Assembly (NCBI GenBank): GCA_025024175.1
Contig: QCXZ01000137.1
Location: 75,702,680-75,766,679, forward strand
Origin: Rhyzopertha dominica
Lineage: Eukaryota > Arthropoda > Insecta > Coleoptera > Bostrichidae
Direction: 5' to 3'
DNA length: 64,000 nt
In this document: in pieces, positions 46,001-50,819 of the stretch
Numbering within the stretch: the first letter of the stretch is position 1
How the letters are laid out: each line of letters opens with the position of its first letter
The notes under the pieces: generated by a model
What the model saw: only the letters and a program-made list of their open reading frames with translations
Told to the model about the DNA's origin: nothing
Database searches by the model: none
Position numbers and translations under genes: made by a program

Positions 46001-48305
46001 TCTGTTTGTATTGACTGAAAATCAGCTACTTTATTTACTTATTGACGATAAAGAGGGGTGAAACCAGTTACTATGGCTATTTGAGGAAAACTTAAATGTT
46101 TAGATACATTCCTATGCAGTGTCCCCGGTGAAGATATAATTTTGTGTTGTATATACAGCAAAGGTAAGAAATAAATATCACTTTGTTTCGTTCCATAATA
46201 ATCATTGGTATTAGGAGTCATGTGAAAACCTTGGGAAAGTTCCAACTTTATCCAAATTGCTGAAATCCAGGCACTTCTCTCTCTGGAAGGATATGATGAT
46301 GACATCATTCTTCAAGTACCAGAAGAACAACCGTCTCCGCCGAAAATCGTGCAATAAATTTTGTAGCAGTGAACAAAATACATTTTGTAAGTTTTCGAAA
46401 ATTTGAAAAAAGAACACAGACGTTACTGTGGCAAGTCTCATAAAAAATCGGCGTCGCTAACAAATAGTTTCTAAACTACTTTTCCACGTTGCAACAGAAA
46501 AATTTGCTAAGATAGGGACAACTTTCGGTGAACCATTTATGATTTCTCTTGAAAGCCAAATCCGCAATGGAAATGGTGCACCAAAAATGAGTCGAAAATA
46601 AAATGGTAGAATTCTCAGAACGAACATTAAGATGAAAATTTGTCAGGGAAATGAGCTTTCAGTTTACCAAAATTGAAAAACAAAATGTTTTGATGGAAAG
46701 TAAAATTTTTTACTGAGACCTGGTTTGACACCCACGATGCAGCTAAAAAAATTATCAAACTGCAAAGTGCAAATTAAACATTCTTCTAAGTAAGAATAAG
46801 AGAATTATTATTTTATATGCGAAATCAATAATGTCTTGTTTCTAGCGGCCAAAAATATTAAAGGCGCCAAAGACCGGTCAATTTTCGAAGGGTGGTTTGA
46901 AGAAACTTAGCTACCAAATGTGCCCAACAATAGCATTATAGTGATGGATAATGCTACATATCACTCCCAACAATATGAAATAGTTCCAAATTCCAACGCA
47001 AACAAAGTAAATCAAAATTTTCTTGAGAAAACGAATTTATATTACCACAAAAAAATTGTTAGAAAAAATAATGTAACAAAGTGGCTGAAGAACTTGTGCA
47101 CTCTGTGATGTGTAGGTGTTCATCATTACCATCGCATCTTCAAGTGTTTACCAGAAGAAACAACAACGCACCTAAATTTGGTAATGATACGACTGAATTA
47201 ATCAAAATTTAGTTAACCGCTTCACATCAGAATATGTGTTAAAAAATTCAAATCATTTACCGACAAAATTTTATTCTTATAGTTGCAAAACATTCAAACA
47301 TTCAGCTCACCTGCAAATGTGAGGACCAAGTACCCAATAGGGTGGCACTGTTAGCTCGTAAACCCTCTGTTGCCGTACAACATCCGCAGGTGTAGGTCCA
47401 GTGCATATCGTAACGGAGATATAACTGCCCACCAAACTCTTTACTACTACTAAAAACGAGGGCAAAACCGTAACTTCCAGAGGACCATCGTATTCTATAA
47501 CTATCCCGTGGTAGCTGCCGTTTTTGTAGGCCATAAAAATCGGCAGGGAGTTGTGGTCATGTTTATTTTTATAGATGACTTTCCTGTACGTCGTATTTTC
47601 GTGCAAATAGATCTCCCCTAGGCCCATCAACCTTTCGGTGGTGAGCTGCATTGTCCATTCCCAATAGCCCCCCGAAGCTATTAACGGCCCTTTAGCGGTT
47701 GTAAACAAAACGTCTGCCGTAGACGGCCTACTCACTTCGACATAAAGGGTGTCTTGGTAAACAGTAACGTTGTACGTCTTGTCAGTTATTTCGCTTTCCT
47801 CGTATGATACGTCCATTTCATGCAAGATGACTTTGACTTTGACGCTGTCTAACTCTTGAACAGAAACGGTAAGTTGTTGGAGGCTTGCGTTTCCTAAGGG
47901 TGTTTGTGTTTGAGTAGCCGTATAGTTTCTGTCGGTGGAATCTACATTCCTTTCATATTTGTATTCCGACGGTATGGGGTGGTAACATTCTCCAGTATCG
48001 TCGTCATAACAGCATAAAATGGTAGCACAATCTGAAGCCGATACATTAGCCCTTCCACAAGAAACTCTGTACCCATATTCCACTAAGCAGGTGTGAGTTT
48101 GCTCCTGAGGAGAATAACCTAAGTCTATCAGAAAGAAGAAAAGCAGTGGAGGAACCGTGATGGCAAAAACTATAGTAAAAAGTATCCCTTTCAATAGTTT
48201 GCTCTTCAAAAGTTCCTTAGCACTGGGCACTTTACATGTTAGACGTTTGCCGTCATCTACAAGTTGTTCAGAACTAACACTGTTTCGTTCGTTTCGGCCA
48301 AACAT
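6661..48305 (-). CDS. GH31 alpha-glucosidase-like membrane protein, probably inactive; six exons, 3' end missing
   Basis: Spliced gene with coding exons 48,305-47,311, 42,155-41,957, 41,902-41,636, 25,035-24,874, 19,599-19,397 and 7,045-6,661, all with GT-AG borders. Phases agree (2, 0, 0, 0, 2, 0) and the sum is 2,211 nt, 737 codons. The order is: cytosolic tail about 1-37, membrane anchor about 38-60, trefoil domain about 73-108, then the GH31 N-terminal beta domain and barrel (PPYW at the end of exon 1, RPMFYDF and GGSILP in exon 6). GH31 enzymes cleave alpha-glucosides with an Asp nucleophile (WIDMNE) and an Asp acid/base (HWTGD). Here the nucleophile region reads LIDNWPDE (Asp466 kept, rest changed), HWTGD is absent at the exon 4/5 junction, GADICGF reads SIPVCGS, and no DIDYM-type motif is seen. 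Nineteen N-glycosylation sequons fit a lumenal or extracellular ectodomain. Family members run to 900 or more residues, so the C-terminus is off-window. I infer a pseudoenzyme; a gene-model error at one junction is the main alternative. Confidence 0.88.
7046..7460. other. GH31 intron 5, distal end
   Basis: AT-rich intronic sequence next to the exon 6 acceptor. Nothing recognised before the piggyBac relic. Confidence 0.5.
8144..9000 (+). mobile_element. Non-autonomous element inserted in piggyBac, copy 1
   Basis: This block interrupts the piggyBac coding sequence and recurs in opposite orientation at 19,765-20,553. Shared landmarks are TTTCTTGTCTGTG near 8,190, GTGGACACGATAACTTTCG near 8,213, TAGGTCGCTTTGGGTAG (reverse strand) and GACAATTGGATGTGG near 8,957. 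No open frame of note. A (TTATA)-rich tract and a TGTCGA word flank the left edge. Boundaries are judged from where the two copies stop matching, so they are approximate. Confidence 0.75.
8261..8545. repeat. 85-bp near-perfect inverted repeat
   Basis: Arm 8,261-8,345 (starting CGCAAACGTATAAATCTC) pairs with arm 8,461-8,545 without a mismatch that I can see, around a 115-base centre containing two ambiguous bases. The second copy of the host element (19,765-20,553) has only one arm, so the other was added or kept only in copy 1. It could fold into a long hairpin. Confidence 0.9.
9641..11898. other. GH31 intron 5, no gene recognised
   Basis: Short open frames (for example 9,943-10,191 minus, 11,374-11,613 plus) without domain motifs or credible splice context. 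A small AT-rich direct repeat (ATTAATAAATATTAT twice) lies at about 11,624-11,657. Confidence 0.4.
11902..12524. mobile_element. MITE-like element with ~120-bp terminal inverted repeats
   Basis: Left arm about 11,902-12,026 (starts GATTTTTTGAAAACTTCACACC) pairs with right arm about 12,401-12,524. Both contain CAGGGGGACAACTTTTGAGA or its complement. The right end runs into CACCCTGTATA, the kind of terminus seen on Tc1/mariner-like elements; the left end is degraded. The interior has no open frame. A small non-autonomous DNA transposon is the best reading. Confidence 0.8.
12690..13835 (+). mobile_element. Jockey/CR1-like LINE reverse transcriptase fragment
   Basis: Broken plus-strand frames of a non-LTR retrotransposon, in order. 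NVKNFWSYIN is near 12,785-12,815. GTGSDGIHGILVKTC is near 13,028-13,070, followed by WKVANIVPVYKSGD and a TNYRPISLLS block near 13,145-13,230, which are typical reverse-transcriptase blocks. GVPQGSH-like sequence is near 13,430. The C-terminal CSHLEYASVAWNP block is near 13,705-13,745. The catalytic YADD region is deleted between about 13,500 and 13,550. It lies in GH31 intron 5 and is antisense to the gene. Confidence 0.87.
13836..14237. other. GH31 intron 5, no gene recognised
   Basis: Nothing recognised between the LINE fragment and the satellite-like insertion. Confidence 0.4.
14252..15047. repeat. Inverted plus tandem satellite-like insertion with 14-bp flanking duplication
   Basis: Left arm 14,251-14,550 is the reverse complement of 14,592-14,891 with only about one visible mismatch, around a 41-base spacer. 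The word GTCTACACTAGACCG starts the right-hand unit at 14,592 and recurs at 14,947. This gives a head-to-tail period of 355 bp with a truncated second unit to 15,047. The reverse complement of the 41-base spacer is the start of that second unit. Flanks carry the same 14 bases ACCTAAAGATATAA (14,238-14,251 and 15,048-15,061), which looks like a target-site duplication. The open frames read from both arms are mirror images of each other and are not a gene. Confidence 0.88.
15062..15851. other. GH31 intron 5, no gene recognised
   Basis: Contains a 77-codon open frame (15,149-15,382 plus) that matches no family I know. Nothing else seen. Confidence 0.4.
15852..15935 (-). repeat. Fragment of the 355-bp satellite-like family
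   Basis: The words CTGCCTTAATGGGTACTACTT and GGAGGTGACCTGTAAT match the left (inverted) arm of the 14.3 kb insertion (CTGCCTTAACGGGAACTACTT, GAAGTGACCTGTAGC). It breaks off near a CAGTGGCGGAAC word at about 15,946, itself reminiscent of a hAT terminus. Confidence 0.7.
15980..17520 (+). mobile_element. RTE-type LINE relic
   Basis: Degenerate plus-strand non-LTR retrotransposon. The endonuclease part near 16,060-16,210 reads VDYNAKVGQENIYRP, then KHEESNN and KLIEF, like the GDFNAKVG...H...SN.NG..LI.FA block of RTE/BovB-type endonucleases. Much of the reverse transcriptase is missing. The catalytic YADDIVIIAK motif is at about 16,796-16,827. The C-terminal part has FSYLGVVIARDG near 17,010-17,045, GKVQVYKTIMRPT near 17,145-17,185 and a damaged GSETW block just after. 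Stops and frameshifts are frequent. It is antisense to, and inside intron 5 of, the GH31-like gene. Confidence 0.87.
17521..19396. other. GH31 intron 5, proximal part
   Basis: No gene recognised. Overlapping open frames on both strands at 18,141-18,546 have no recognisable domain and are probably noise. The intron 5 donor (CAAG|GTGAGT) is at 19,397/19,396. Confidence 0.4.
19397..19599 (-). CDS. GH31-like gene, exon 5
   Basis: Acceptor CATATCCAG at 19,600, donor CCAAG|GTGAGT at 19,397; 203 nt, codons 542-608 plus two bases of Arg609. It reads SWTNLHAAIRTSLYHSIFG, then TPLISIPVCGS, NEALCMRW and a FAATMPIFR block. This aligns with the family block SWeqL..SI..mL.FNlfGiP.vGADICGF, then ELC.RW.qLGAFyPFsRnH. 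The GADICGF element is replaced by SIPVCGS, and the basic NH of the RNHN motif is changed. The two residues before SW should belong to the HWTGDV..SW element, which carries the acid/base Asp, and they do not. The ELC.RW core confirms the assignment. Confidence 0.9.
19600..19764. other. GH31 intron 4, acceptor side
   Basis: Short intronic spacer between the exon 5 acceptor and the repeat that follows. Nothing recognised. Confidence 0.5.
19765..20553 (-). mobile_element. Non-autonomous element, copy 2
   Basis: Reverse-orientation copy of the block that interrupts piggyBac at 8,144-9,000. It contains the complement of GACAATTGGATGTGG near 19,790-19,806 and TAGGTCGCTTTGGGTAG near 20,406-20,423. 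GTGTCCACAAACAAAACC is near 20,482 and GACAAGAAATC near 20,510. It lacks the 85-bp palindrome of copy 1. It sits in GH31 intron 4, about 165 bases upstream of exon 5. Confidence 0.78.
20750..21200 (+). mobile_element. Degenerate Tc1/mariner-like transposase piece
   Basis: The plus strand near 20,980-21,055 reads IIFDEPAFDINGVNRQNCRFFWQ across a short frame. This resembles the first catalytic block of DD41D-type transposases (lFSDEA.F...G.VNrqNcRyW). Upstream, near 20,770-20,870, are short charged pieces that could be the DNA-binding part. No terminal repeats seen; heavily decayed. Confidence 0.55.
21201..23466. other. GH31 intron 4, no gene recognised
   Basis: AT-rich, with only short open frames (for example 21,513-21,740 plus). 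No motif or repeat partner seen. Confidence 0.4.
23467..24826 (-). mobile_element. DD41D (rosa-type) mariner, copy B, both ends present
   Basis: 1,360-bp Tc1/mariner element bounded by TA dinucleotides (23,465-23,466 and 24,827-24,828). Terminal inverted repeats of about 60 bp both begin CAGGATGTTTCACGAATGAT. The transposase runs on the minus strand in broken frames. The N-terminal piece at 24,715-24,506 (LIYGECKKNASAAARLYRQR) has the look of the DUF4817-type domain seen at the N-terminus of this transposase group. The 24,434-24,060 frame has LSSVHRIIKG and SDKARFSNNGG, where SDEA has become SDKA. The C-terminal LTPLxFFLWG block is near 23,810-23,850, with the key Asp changed to Asn (TPLNFFLWG). 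The catalytic acid residues are damaged, so it is inactive. It lies in GH31 intron 4 and stops 47 bases short of exon 4. Confidence 0.9.
24874..25035 (-). CDS. GH31-like gene, exon 4
   Basis: Acceptor CTGCCCCAG at 25,036, donor TACCAG|GTAGGT at 24,874; 162 nt, codons 488-541, phase 0 on both sides. It reads ELITAMSGTLPYNATG, HIFKHNSYGRSQAELF and SDFVMTASYDYGYQ. This corresponds to the family region ending HNLYG.sea, then RPFVISRSTF. The SRSTFaGsGRYaGHWTGD block that should follow is not encoded: exon 4 ends at YGYQ and exon 5 opens at NVNISW. Between the shared FV and SW landmarks this protein is about eight residues shorter than active relatives. A tiny exon in the 5.3-kb intron 4 could in principle restore it; none was seen. 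Confidence 0.87.
25036..27959. other. GH31 intron 3, distal part
   Basis: No gene recognised. A 106-codon plus-strand frame (26,714-27,034) is unlike any family I know. A short piece at about 27,667-27,720 starts ACAGGATGTTCCAC and ends near ACACCCTGCA, possibly a decayed small DNA transposon. Confidence 0.4.
27960..28785 (+). repeat. Dispersed repeat family, copy 2 (class unknown)
   Basis: Second copy of the 1.2-2.4 kb repeat: ACAAGATTGATCTCGTAGAA near 28,140, GCAAGCGATCGG near 28,182, ACTAAGCGGAGACCAACG near 28,439, and a GC-rich end CCCAGCGTAGACGGCCGGCC near 28,720 finishing GACCGTACGCTG. It is shorter than copy 1 because it lacks most of the duplicated middle. It lies in GH31 intron 3. 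Confidence 0.72.
28786..33351. other. GH31 intron 3, mostly featureless
   Basis: No gene recognised in this 4.5 kb. The stretch 29,030-29,400 is less AT-rich and gives protein-like pieces on the minus strand (ALRAIIKTFFMGGIV near 29,110-29,070, YAKPKLSGAVKEFRGLCMR near 29,270-29,215), but the frames are broken and I cannot assign them. A TACAGGATGTCC word at about 32,404 resembles a mariner-type terminus. A 65-codon minus frame at 32,886-33,083 has no recognised domain. Confidence 0.4.
33421..35985 (-). mobile_element. hAT transposon (ZMYM/TTF-type), deleted core, perfect 8-bp duplication
   Basis: 2,565-bp element flanked on both sides by ATTGCGAC (33,413-33,420 and 35,986-35,993). Ends are CAGTGGCAGCT and, on the other strand, CAGTAGCGGCT. 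The minus-strand transposase relic is in order. A TTF-type zinc-finger part is at 34,722-34,525 (LFCFVCLLMADDD, then W..TGVTDLKHL). A DUF4371-type part is at 34,498-34,211 (HKDAVKQNRYILGRL, LALRGHDERVDGQNPG, TIQNELL). The C-terminal dimerisation block is at about 33,760-33,680 (TIPMTTVESEQCFSKLRRI). The RNase-H-like core between the last two is largely missing and several stops interrupt the frame, so it could not make a working transposase. It is nested in the outer element. Confidence 0.92.
34734..35026. repeat. Inverted repeat inside the hAT element
   Basis: Arm about 34,734-34,845 (GTCGTCCTACGCGGGTGC, then TTTTCAGGCAGA, ending GTTTAGGCCGTG) pairs with arm about 34,918-35,026. The centre repeats the motif TTCCTTAACGTCCGGTCG once more. 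It lies between the TTF-type coding part and the right terminus of the hAT. It is GC-rich compared with its surroundings and could be a further foldback insertion. A related sequence occurs at 54.3-54.56 kb. Confidence 0.8.
35994..36205. mobile_element. Foldback MITE next to the hAT insertion
   Basis: The left arm (TAAGACCCCGATTTTATTTC, then GGTGGCGCAGTGC and ATTCTTATGCAAAG) is matched in reverse by the right arm ending ATGAAATCGGGGCCTAAG at about 36,205. Arms are about 75-80 bp with several mismatches. The hAT element inserted directly at its left edge, so this is a third layer of nesting inside the outer element. Confidence 0.72.
36510..37060. other. GH31 intron 3, no gene recognised
   Basis: A 93-codon minus frame (36,960-36,679) includes a short, less AT-rich piece. 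It was considered as an exon and set aside (see the rejected list). Confidence 0.4.
37070..37331 (-). mobile_element. Possible Penelope-like element 3' remnant
   Basis: On the minus strand the stretch reads ...TGATGCCCCTTACAAGTGCGG, then GCGAAACTTCG. This has the form of the 'data-sheet' sequence (GATGATGCC...CGAAACTTCG) often found behind the coding region of insect Penelope-like elements. The short frame has no catalytic motif. A piece of Penelope-type reverse transcriptase lies 1.3 kb upstream on the same strand, which adds modest support. Confidence 0.4.
37332..38160. other. GH31 intron 3, no gene recognised
   Basis: Contains one ambiguous base (about 37,396). Short open frames only. Confidence 0.35.
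38161..38560 (-). mobile_element. R1-like LINE reverse transcriptase fragment
   Basis: A 101-codon minus frame (38,466-38,161) with VTCGVPQGSILGPTL and LIGYADDLAIVITAK, followed by NKTEAVILKGR. These are reverse transcriptase blocks including the catalytic YADD box, in the wording typical of R1-clade elements. Upstream pieces (ISVIKSYFSDRTLMV) carry the homology to about 38,560, where it stops at a trinucleotide microsatellite. 5'-truncated and without its C-terminal part. Confidence 0.85.
38562..38588. repeat. (CAA)n microsatellite
   Basis: About nine CAA units (GTT on the minus strand) at the left limit of a Penelope-like fragment and the right limit of the R1-like fragment. Confidence 0.95.
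38600..38880 (-). mobile_element. Penelope-like reverse transcriptase fragment
   Basis: An 82-codon minus frame contains SLANNGYNKRHIQSAI and then YVLSVAGRTGKILKKQLIRT. These match the region after the reverse transcriptase core of Penelope-like elements (NGY....I...I, then Y..g...kI.kILkk..I.t.F). No catalytic box and no GIY-YIG domain remain. Confidence 0.6.
38881..39816. other. GH31 intron 3, no gene recognised
   Basis: AT-rich; the word TGTACGCAAGTGTCAC occurs twice (about 39,614 and 39,674). No coding evidence. Confidence 0.4.
39817..41232 (-). mobile_element. DD41D (rosa-type) mariner, copy C, both ends present
   Basis: 1,416-bp element flanked by TA (39,815-39,816 and 41,233-41,234) with terminal inverted repeats beginning CAGGATGTTTCACGAATGAT. 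The minus-strand transposase is better kept than in copies A and B. The frame 40,917-40,450 carries the helix-turn-helix part (SRATGISLSSVHRIIKG) and the first catalytic block ICFSDEARLFNNGG. The frame 40,534-40,280 carries VWCGILGNQIVGPYF and DLWFQQDRAPARYHR, where DGAPAH has become DRAPAR. The third block (TPLDFF-type) is near 40,210-40,250. A frameshift near 40,500 separates the frames. The N-terminal domain with ELKKNASAAARLY is near 41,010-41,030. Inactive. It lies in GH31 intron 3. Confidence 0.92.
41233..41635. other. GH31 intron 3, donor side
   Basis: Nothing recognised between mariner copy C and the intron 3 donor (TCTGAG|GTAAGG at 41,636/41,635). Confidence 0.5.
41636..41902 (-). 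CDS. GH31-like gene, exon 3
   Basis: Acceptor TTTGTAG at 41,903, donor GAG|GTAAGG at 41,636; 267 nt, codons 399-487, phase 0 on both sides. The reading GKQVAYPxFTHPSIGEFF, then VDGVVLIDNWPDEEQF, aligns with the family's G..vaFPDFtnp....WW and fDG.WIDMNEPSNF. The nucleophile Asp corresponds to Asp466, but the Trp before it is Leu and the MNEPSN after it is NWPDEE. Codon 437 holds an ambiguous base (41,788); NAC could be Asp, Asn, His or Tyr, with Asp expected from the family. The exon is only 54 bases from exon 2. Confidence 0.92.
41957..42155 (-). CDS. GH31-like gene, exon 2
   Basis: Acceptor ACTTTTCAG at 42,156, donor CCACAG|GTTTGT at 41,957; 199 nt. The first A completes Arg332, then codons 333-398. 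In active members this part of the barrel carries a D(I/L)DYM substrate-binding motif, and its strand ends in a DP.I block. Here ETTAAEFADLISNVQ and SRLLISVPPQ keep the helix-strand pattern (compare lh..G.k.v.ilDP.i), but no DIDYM-type motif is present. Four N-glycosylation sequons lie in 66 residues. The next intron is only 54 bases (41,956-41,903). Confidence 0.88.
42180..43245 (+). mobile_element. Jockey-like LINE 3' half, 5'-truncated
   Basis: Plus-strand non-LTR retrotransposon piece, antisense to the GH31-like gene. It starts inside the reverse transcriptase at the catalytic box (TQSRKFVYADDMALAL, 42,196-42,245). It continues with KYLGVTLDTSLTYKKHL (42,420-42,470). The end is a C-terminal block RRSWVTLNRLRTGHGKC with a CxCG...H...C knuckle (NPSCECGNPLQTIGHMVNRC) near 43,005-43,150. 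The frame is broken several times but the end (stop near 43,236) is well kept. The left edge lies within about 40 bases of the exon 2 acceptor. This is the usual shape of a 5'-truncated LINE insertion. Confidence 0.88.
43246..43984. other. GH31 intron 1, no gene recognised
   Basis: AT-rich, with a short (TA)n tract near 43,438-43,450. Nothing recognised. Confidence 0.4.
43985..44110 (-). repeat. Decayed fragment of the 355-bp satellite-like family
   Basis: Words such as CACCTAGCCGTCTTAACGAG, CTACCTCCT and a rearranged CTGCAGCGACGAGCTATAAT recall the left arm at 14,300-14,530 and the GATGAGCTGTAAT block. Divergence is high, so this is tentative. Confidence 0.45.
44111..46819. other. GH31 intron 1, no gene recognised
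   Basis: Short overlapping open frames on both strands, for example 45,362-45,907 minus, rich in Phe, Cys and Leu as expected of reversed A-rich DNA. No motif seen. Confidence 0.4.
46820..47110 (+). mobile_element. Degenerate DDE transposase piece (Tc1-like, DDE_3 type)
   Basis: The plus strand reads SSFLAAKNIKGAKDRSIFEG-like sequence near 46,840-46,885, then WFEE, a stop, and LPNVPNNSIIVMDNATYHS at 46,914-46,970. This is the block '(F)..WF...LLPNLP.NSVIVMDNA.YHS' that carries the second catalytic Asp in a widespread insect Tc1-like group. The remainder (KVNQNFLEKTNLYY) decays quickly. It lies in GH31 intron 1. Confidence 0.75.
47311..48305 (-). CDS. GH31-like gene, exon 1: membrane anchor, trefoil, N-terminal domain
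   Basis: The start is ATG at 48,305 (MFGRNERN); the GTG two codons earlier is not needed. 995 nt, donor TTTGCAG|GTGAGC at 47,311. Residues about 38-60 form one long hydrophobic segment after a Lys-rich tail and without a cleavage context, so a type II anchor. Residues 73-108 form a P-type trefoil: six cysteines spaced C-x9-C-x9-C-x4-CC-x7-C, the family pattern. Then come the GH31 N-terminal blocks GYWEWTMQL, RLMGLGEIYLHENTTY, GPTPADVVRQQ and PPYWVLGPHICR (compare mPPYWaLGFHlcR). Six N-glycosylation sequons. The layout equals that of sucrase-isomaltase, maltase-glucoamylase or lysosomal alpha-glucosidase N-termini. It is a single-repeat protein as far as can be seen. Confidence 0.93.
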
Positions 48306-48700
48306 TTTCACGAAGGTGCACTACACAATAGGATTAAAACAGAGTAAATCTTTAAAGAACACCTTGTTGATCAGGTTGATTTCCCTGTATCTCGTAGATT
48401 ACAAATTTGTTGTCAAGATAAGGGTTTAAATGATTAGATATAATTGTAGCTACCTAGAGTCATTGATAAACAGTTACTCCTACTGCGTGAGAGAAGGATA
48501 GGCACTTCACATTTAGTAATGTTGATAATTATATAAAACGATGACGCGTATAAATAAAAGTATGCTTTCCAAATTATAAGCAAATGCTTCTGTTCACATA
48601 AATAAAACAAGTTTATGTTCCTGTTCAAAGTAAGCATTTACTTCTAAAAAATCTATCTTTAGTTTTTCTTAGAATCATTGCTAAGAAATGATGTTATGTA
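48306..48700 (-). promoter_or_regulatory. 5' flank of the GH31-like gene
   Basis: Upstream region of the minus-strand gene, squeezed between the start codon and the 3' tail of a LINE. No clear TATA box or initiator could be picked out, and a further noncoding 5' exon cannot be excluded. Listed because any proximal promoter must lie here or inside the neighbouring LINE. Confidence 0.35.
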
Positions 48701-50715
48701 GATGTATTTTTATTTATTTATTTGTTTGTTTATTCATTTATTTAATTACACTGTTGTACAGGTTTGCACCCAATTACACAACAGGAGGGTAAAAGTTAAT
48801 CAAAACGTACAGACAAAACTAATCATGCAAAAATATCCACTGCCACCAAAATTTATACACCGGGAATTATATAGAACACACATGTGATATAGTCGTGAAC
48901 GCTTTTTTAAGTTCGTTCTGGCAGTTGGCAGATAAAATGTGTGAGATGTTCTGGCAGACACTCCACGTACAACAAAATTTAAAGAACCCAAAATTTCGGC
49001 ACTATCAAGTAAATTGTTGACAATTTTGAATAGAAACACCAAAGCGTGAAGGTCTCTTCTAGTCTAAAGAATCGAAATATCATGTTTCTCAAGCAGATCG
49101 CTGTGACAAACACCTCGAGAGGGAAAGACGCCGTCGAGTTTAAAACTTAGTAGTTTCATAAATTTTCGTTGAACATTCTCAATATAATTTGTATGTCGCG
49201 TATAATACGGGGTCCAAACAACCGCTGCGTACTCCAATCTAGATCTAATAAATGAGTAAAAAAGCAATTTTAATGTGTTATAACAGAAATCACGATTGTC
49301 ACGTGAAATAAAGCCGTATGTTGTACTGGCATTAAGACACATTTTATGAATGTGTGGAATAAAAGATAACTTGCGATCGAAAGTTACGCCAAGATCGTTA
49401 AATATATCGGGTCTACACAGAGAAACACCCTCAAGACCGTAGTCATAGGTACAGATTTTAATGTGAACGATAGAACGTTGCACTTAGCTATGTTCAAAGG
49501 CAGTCGGTTAGACCTACACCAGTTATTCAGTACGTCAAGATTGTTTTGTTAACTAATACAATCGATGCTTGAATATATCGTAGTGTAAAGTTTAAGGTCA
49601 TCCGCATAAAGTAAAACGTTGATGTCTATATCGTCGGTTATGTCATTAATAAACAGTATAAAAAACAAAGGACCTAAAACATAACCTTGCGGCACTCCAG
49701 ATGTAGCTATGTAAGCGCTGGACTTGAATCCATTATATGCCCCGTATTGAACTCTATTGTGGAGGTAAGATTTGAACAAATCAATCAAAGCATCAGACAT
49801 GCCGAAGCGATTAAGTTTGTTTAACAAAATATTGTGATCCAGCTTATCGAACGCTTTGAAGAAGTCCGTATAAATCACATCGGCCTGCAAATGACCATCC
49901 AAAGCTTCAGCGACAAACTGTTAAAAACAAACCAAATCGGTGGTAGTAGAGCGTGCCTTGATGAAGCCGTGCTGGTGTACACTAATATACTTAGATACAT
50001 TATGATATAAATAGTTGTGTAAGAGTATCTCAAATACTTTGCTAAAGTTGCATATAATAGAAATTTGTCTGTAATTAGTAATGTCCCGTAAATCACCCAT
50101 TTGTGGAGCGGTCATACCTTAGACTGTTTCCAAATGTCGGGAATTATACGCGTCCTTAGGCATAGATTGAATAATACCATCAAAGGACGGGTAAATACCT
50201 ATATGTGCACAGTCTTTTAACAAAAATGCAGGAATGCTTTCGGGCCCTGCTGTCATCTTAATTTTAATTCGCTTTAACGCAGCTGATACTTAATTTTCAG
50301 TGAATTCTAATAATATAATAGCAGGATGTGTGACCGGCAAATTTATTGACAAATGTGATGATTATTCGTAAGATTTGCTAACGAAATCAGCAAAAGCATT
50401 TAGAATATTATCTAGCGTATTAAGACACTGCACTTTGAAATATTGGATTGTCTTTTTTGTTATTAATAAATGACCAGAATTTGCCCGGATCGGTCTTTAT
50501 TTTGATTTCGGTATTCTGTACAAAACATGTATACGAGTCGTTGACCTCAGTTTTTATCAATCCCCGAAGTCTTCTAAATTCCGCAAGAGTTTGAATGTCA
50601 TTATTATATTTATATGTTTTCCAATATTTAGCCTTAAGTTTAATGTGTTTTATAGTCAATGAATCAAACCACGGCGGATATTTACGAGAGTATTGAAAGT
50701 TTTCCACCTAAAAGT
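48700..50715 (-). mobile_element. Jockey/CR1-like LINE, long but broken
   Basis: Minus-strand non-LTR retrotransposon. In order it shows KYPPWFDSLTIKHIKLKAKYWKTY (50,690-50,610) and DPGKFWSFINNKK (50,485-50,450). A RT start follows (DITNYRQISIICNFSKVFE, 50,090-50,030), then HQHGFIKARSTTTDL and a stop near 49,920. ADVIYTDFFKAFDKLDHN (49,885-49,830) and GVPQGYVLGPLFFILFIND (49,705-49,650) precede the catalytic LLYADDLKLY (49,615-49,590). The thumb and tail have DLGVTFDRKLSF and RSRLEYAAVVWTPYY near 49,405-49,200. A last block (FKIVNNLLDSAEILG, FYLPTARTN) runs to about 48,900. The 3' end is an (AAAT)n-like tail at about 48,740-48,700, as expected for target-primed insertion. The endonuclease end is missing. 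Confidence 0.9.
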
Positions 50716-50819
50716 GATCTTCTGAGTGGTTGAAAAGCAAAGTGTTGAGTGCTCTGACTCCAATACATACAGAATAAAAATCCTGAATTTCAAACAGAAG
50801 TTCGTGAAGAACTACATAC

